From Irpex lacteus (taxonomy: Eukaryota; Basidiomycota; Agaricomycetes; Polyporales; Irpicaceae): DNA of 64,000 nt. The notes beneath the pieces were generated by a model, which worked only from the letters and a program-made list of their open reading frames with translations, was not told where the DNA came from and made no database searches. The position numbers and the translations under genes were made by a program. Location of the stretch: NCBI GenBank assembly GCA_001986395.2, contig MQVO02000007.1:806001-870000 (forward strand), written 5' to 3'. Positions 60,645-64,000 of the stretch are shown here, in pieces (the first letter of the stretch is position 1; every line of letters starts with the position of its first letter).

Positions 60645-61622
60645 ATGGATACTAGTACTCTTCCTACTCTTGCGCCGTTGACCTCCACTGGCACCTCCCC
60701 ACTTGCTGATGCGGCTAGTGTCAATCCGATTCATGTCTTCTTCAAAAGCTCCAGGCTCGTATATCTCATTGAACGCCAACCAGTGCCAAAACTTCAATTT
60801 GCACGAGGCGCGATTGCAGCAATATCACCAGACCGATGTAAGTGACATCAATCTCAGCAGAGGCGTGTATTTATGAATGTTCAATATCCAGATGCCATAT
60901 GCATAGCATCTATTCGTCGAGTTCGGGATGCAAGCTGGGGAATGCTGGAAATCGTATATGAACGAGACTTCGAACCGGGATGGGCTCTCGGTATCAATGA
61001 GGTTAGTTTAGCGATATGCAAACCAACAGACCGGGATTCACTTCATTTCTAGCGAAACGTAGAGGTCAGGTGGGGGAAGCATGGCGGCCTTTTTGACGAG
61101 TGGGAGTGCTTGCGCTTTCATAATCATGGTGAGATGTGGAGGTTCGCGACCGCGTTTGGGCAAGCACTCGATATTGTCCGGCAGGCGAAACAGGCCATCG
61201 TTGAAGGAATGTCGGACGCACACGCATCTATCTATAAACACCGCCTAAGTCTTCTTGGTCTGACTGTCACAGGGCAGTAAGTGTTTAGCCTGTCCATGAG
61301 TTCACGGGGTTTCTTAAGCCGTTGCAGTGCTGCAGAACAGCTGGACGCCTTAAACAGAGAGTATGAGAAGCGTGAACAGGTGAACGTTACAGCTGAAAGC
61401 TTATACAACCAGTACGTCCGTTGATAGCTATTTTGTACCTATCTGAAGCAGCTTCGTAGATGCGATATGATCCAATATTCGGTCAACGCCTCTCCGCCCT
61501 CTCACAGCGTACCCCCTCTTGTATTTGAGAGCGAGGACGGTACCTCTTCGACGACAGGCCCTGGTACCCCATTAGTAGTTTCCATAGATATGCCTCACGG
61601 TGAAGAGGAGGAAGAGCTCTAA
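60645..61622 (+). CDS. Conserved-looking protein of unknown function, 5 exons
   Basis: Exons 60645-60837, 60892-61001, 61053-61276, 61328-61411 and 61460-61622 all join in phase to 257 residues. The N-terminus is serine/threonine/alanine-rich. The central part is mixed alpha/beta with IHVFFKSSRLVYLIERQPVP and a tryptophan-rich middle (VRWGKHGGLFDEWE, GEMWRF). A helical region follows (DIVRQAKQAIVEGMSDAH and EQLDALNREYEKREQVN). The tail is acidic and ends PHGEEEEEL. No signal peptide or membrane helix. The consistent exon phases support a real gene, but I cannot name a domain. Confidence 0.65.
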
Positions 61623-61865
61623 GATAAATCGGATGTTTGTCGTTGCATGTACTTACTGGCATCGTAACAGAATATTCGGAGAGTTTCAGACTATCCCTCT
61701 ATGATCGAGCCACGCTGATGCAGGCGACAATTTTGGCTTGGCTCTTGAGGAAATTGTGCGATACCTGTATGCTAGTTATCCGCGTCGAAAATTGCCAATC
61801 CTGGTCACCCATGTGAGCAAATACTGGCCAACGGCTTAATCCCAACTTGAGGCATAATTTACATC

Positions 61866-63156
61866 TCATAATCCAAAACTAGAAATGCTACCACTATCAC
61901 GAGCCTTTCTATAACTTCGAAGCGTCGACCATACAACCCAGCTCGGTACGCCATTACTATGCACCCACAAATATCGTTTCTTGTACAGTGGATGCGCCAT
62001 ATCGTCTCCTTCCTGAAACAAGCACCACGTACCACTCGTCGTCCATACCCATACCTGCTTCGAGCCGTTGTTAGTATCGGTGTGAACATATACTGCGCCT
62101 GGTGTGGGAGGACTGGGAAGTGTGCGAGGCGTAGTGAGAGAGTATGGGGCCTGGGTGTGATACCAGATCGTGTATCCGCCTTCGTCACCTCCATCCGTGC
62201 TAGTCCGAAATGCCCTCTTGTCTTCGATAGGATCAAGGTTCGTCGGTGCAGATCCAGAGGAGTCCGACGTAGGCGAGGAAAAGCGTGTGGTACGACGCAA
62301 GGAGGATCGAGTCGCCGGGCGGGATGTAACAGATAGGGGAGGCAGACTCTGAGCCCGTCCACCGCCAGCCGTGGGCTCTAACGCAAATTTCTGGCGTACT
62401 TCATCGTCAGACAAAGGAGACGTGATACGGGTAGATGTAATAGGTTTGAAACGATTCATGGCGGAGGAAATAGAAGGAGGGGACGAGATAACTGTTTGCT
62501 GGAGCGACTGGTCGCCATGCGAGGCTTGGTGACCGTGATTGACCATCGGGACGACCGTCTCAAAGCCTGTGACGGGTGTAAACGAACCATTAGGGTTGCA
62601 TTCAGCGGTCACGTAGAACATAGTCCGACCGCCCCGCGTGAGGATGTCATTAAACTGCGTGAATGGCCTGGGCGCTGACCGTGCATCGGGCAGGAGGAGT
62701 AGCGAGTATCTTCCAGTGGGAATAGGGCTGATAGGCTCAAAGTGAGGGCTGGGAAAAGGAGGCGGTTGTGTAAATGGGGAGTTGGCTCGATGTTGTACGC
62801 CAGTGGTCGAGTTGGAGGCATCGGATGCGGTGAGGGGGCGTTCTAGCAATCAATGCAGCAGGTCAGTGAGATAGAATGACGGGCTGAAACGCAAGCATTA
62901 TCGTGTACCTTTTCCAGAGTGGGTTTGCTCCACCCGAGACTCTATAAGTGGCTTTCGATCCTCCTCCAGCAGTTGCTTAGGGAAACGTCTACGATTGAGG
63001 TATACGCCCTGCATGCGACTCAGGACAAGAAGAGGTGGTGACAACGAAATAAGTGCTCACCGGCCAGTTCGGCGGGGCTGTCTGCTCATCAATGTTCTGA
63101 AGGGGTATATCATCCATAGAGCTATGAGGTGAGGGCGGCAAGCTGTTGGGAAACAT
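61866..63156 (-). CDS. Protein of unknown function with tryptophan-rich C-terminal domain
   Basis: Three exons (63061-63156, 62909-63008, 61866-62842) join in phase to about 390 residues. The start MFPNSLPPSPHSSMDDIPLQ is followed by VYLNRRRFPKQLLEEDRKP. The middle is disordered and rich in S, T and P. The last 110 residues form a compact-looking region rich in aromatic residues (EGGYTIWYHTQAPYS, GSKQVWVWTTSGTWCLFQEG, KKRYLWVHSNGVPSWVVW), suggesting a beta-rich fold. No membrane helix. The exon boundaries are supported by phase and by clean GT-AG sites. Family not recognised. Confidence 0.7.
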
Positions 63157-64000
63157 CGACCGGTCAACGAACCAAAGCGGTCCTGAGGCTCAATGATATC
63201 GAGTTTGGGGCGCTAGTGCTGAATGCTGAACGATGAACGGAATGGGAGACACATGCAGCACAGAACCATTCAAGTACACTTGTCGGCATTCGGTTTGAGG
63301 GATCCGATTGACCTGCCCAATAGAGGCTTCGAGTGTACGAGTCTCTATCGAATATGGAATCAAAACGAGAGTCCCACAAATGTACCTGGGAAACCAATCC
63401 CACCTTTTGGTGAAGGTATGATGCATCATACCATGTATATTTTCAATGTGCACGATGCATTATTTCATGAATAATCTGTGAGCTGAAGCTACTGGGTGAC
63501 TGATTGATCGTAGCCATCAGATCACAACTTGTGGGAGTGTGGCCATCAAGTGGCAGGTAACGATTCCTGAGCGGCATTTGAAACACTTTGAGATAGTTAA
63601 CAAAGTACTTGTTAAAATGCAATCTTGATAGAGAGACATAAAGACTGCTACATCTGTGAAAACAAAAGTAAGTGATCAACAAAACCAGTGTAGCCTTATA
63701 TTTTCACATTCAAAGGACTAAATCAAATTCATTCTGTTGTTACTGTATATTTTAGCGCTGAGTGGATTGTCACATGTCACAGCCAGCTAAAGGTGAGCAC
63801 GGGTGCACCCGCGGATCGACCCGCACTCGTACCCGCAGGTATATTGTATTCCTCGAGCTTGACCCGTACCCTTGCAGGTATTGTAGCGCCGGGTACCTGA
63901 CCAGCTCATCCCCATTGCTAAAGAGTCGCTGTCACACGTCGCTTGGCGATCATCTGCTTGTGACAATATATTTCTGATTTTACTCGATTTTTCCACCCCT
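63157..64000. other. Right-edge intergenic region
   Basis: No gene seen apart from the likely promoter of the minus-strand gene to its left and the pyrimidine-rich repeat at 63797-63905. Confidence 0.4.
63797..63905. repeat. ACCCGyA-type simple repeats
   Basis: ACCCGC, ACCCGT and their relatives recur about seven times, mixed with inverse copies such as GGGTACCTG. This looks like a diverged short tandem or transposon end. Confidence 0.45.

Noticed and set aside
61959..62352. Plus-strand open frames
   Set aside because: They are antisense shadows of the minus-strand gene at 61866-63156.

Overview
The window is nuclear DNA of a filamentous basidiomycete, most likely an agaricomycete mushroom-type fungus. 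The genes are split by many short GT-AG introns of about 45-70 bases. The gene families are those that expand in Agaricomycetes: giant UvrD-type helicase/TPR proteins, FunK1 kinase remnants, HNH-nuclease-like proteins and fungal aquaporins. Gene density drops and relics accumulate to the right of about 37 kb. Exon structures were worked out by hand from splice signals, reading-frame phase and comparison between copies, so individual exon ends may be a few codons off.

1-27 kb: three head-to-tail paralogues of one very large gene, each about 8.5 kb when complete. They encode an SF1 (UvrD/PcrA-like) helicase core followed by a TPR-like helical region, a CCCH-type zinc-finger position, an IQ-like basic segment and a charged C-terminus. 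Copy 1 (1-5270) is cut by the window edge. Copy 2 (7331-15803) and copy 3 (18386-26963) look complete. A divergent conserved gene (16007-about 17603, minus strand) sits between copies 2 and 3. A 24-base block is conserved upstream of copies 2 and 3.

27-37 kb: a single-NBD ABC transporter on the minus strand (27091-29909), then a plus-strand gene of about 6.1 kb (31094-37223) for a large protein with a disordered N-terminus and a coiled-coil C-terminus.

37-47 kb: a pair of 29-base inverted repeats 916 bp apart, then a 6,307-bp DNA transposon (40270-46576). It has imperfect 35-base terminal inverted repeats, an 8-base target-site duplication (GCCACGGG) and a large DDE-type transposase gene. 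It is inserted in the coding sequence of a minus-strand HNH-nuclease-family gene, whose two halves lie on either side in the same reading frame. Inside the element there is a second, internal copy of the right end and a separate spliced reading frame on the opposite strand.

47-54 kb: a relic field. It holds a FunK1 kinase fragment, an aquaporin pseudogene whose second NPA box has become NTM, AT-rich repeats, and one small gene for an acidic-tailed protein.

55-64 kb: a normal gene neighbourhood with five small multi-exon genes: a single-pass membrane protein, an F-box-type protein, a likely replication protein A subunit 3, and two conserved-looking proteins of unknown function. No rRNA, tRNA or CRISPR array was recognised.
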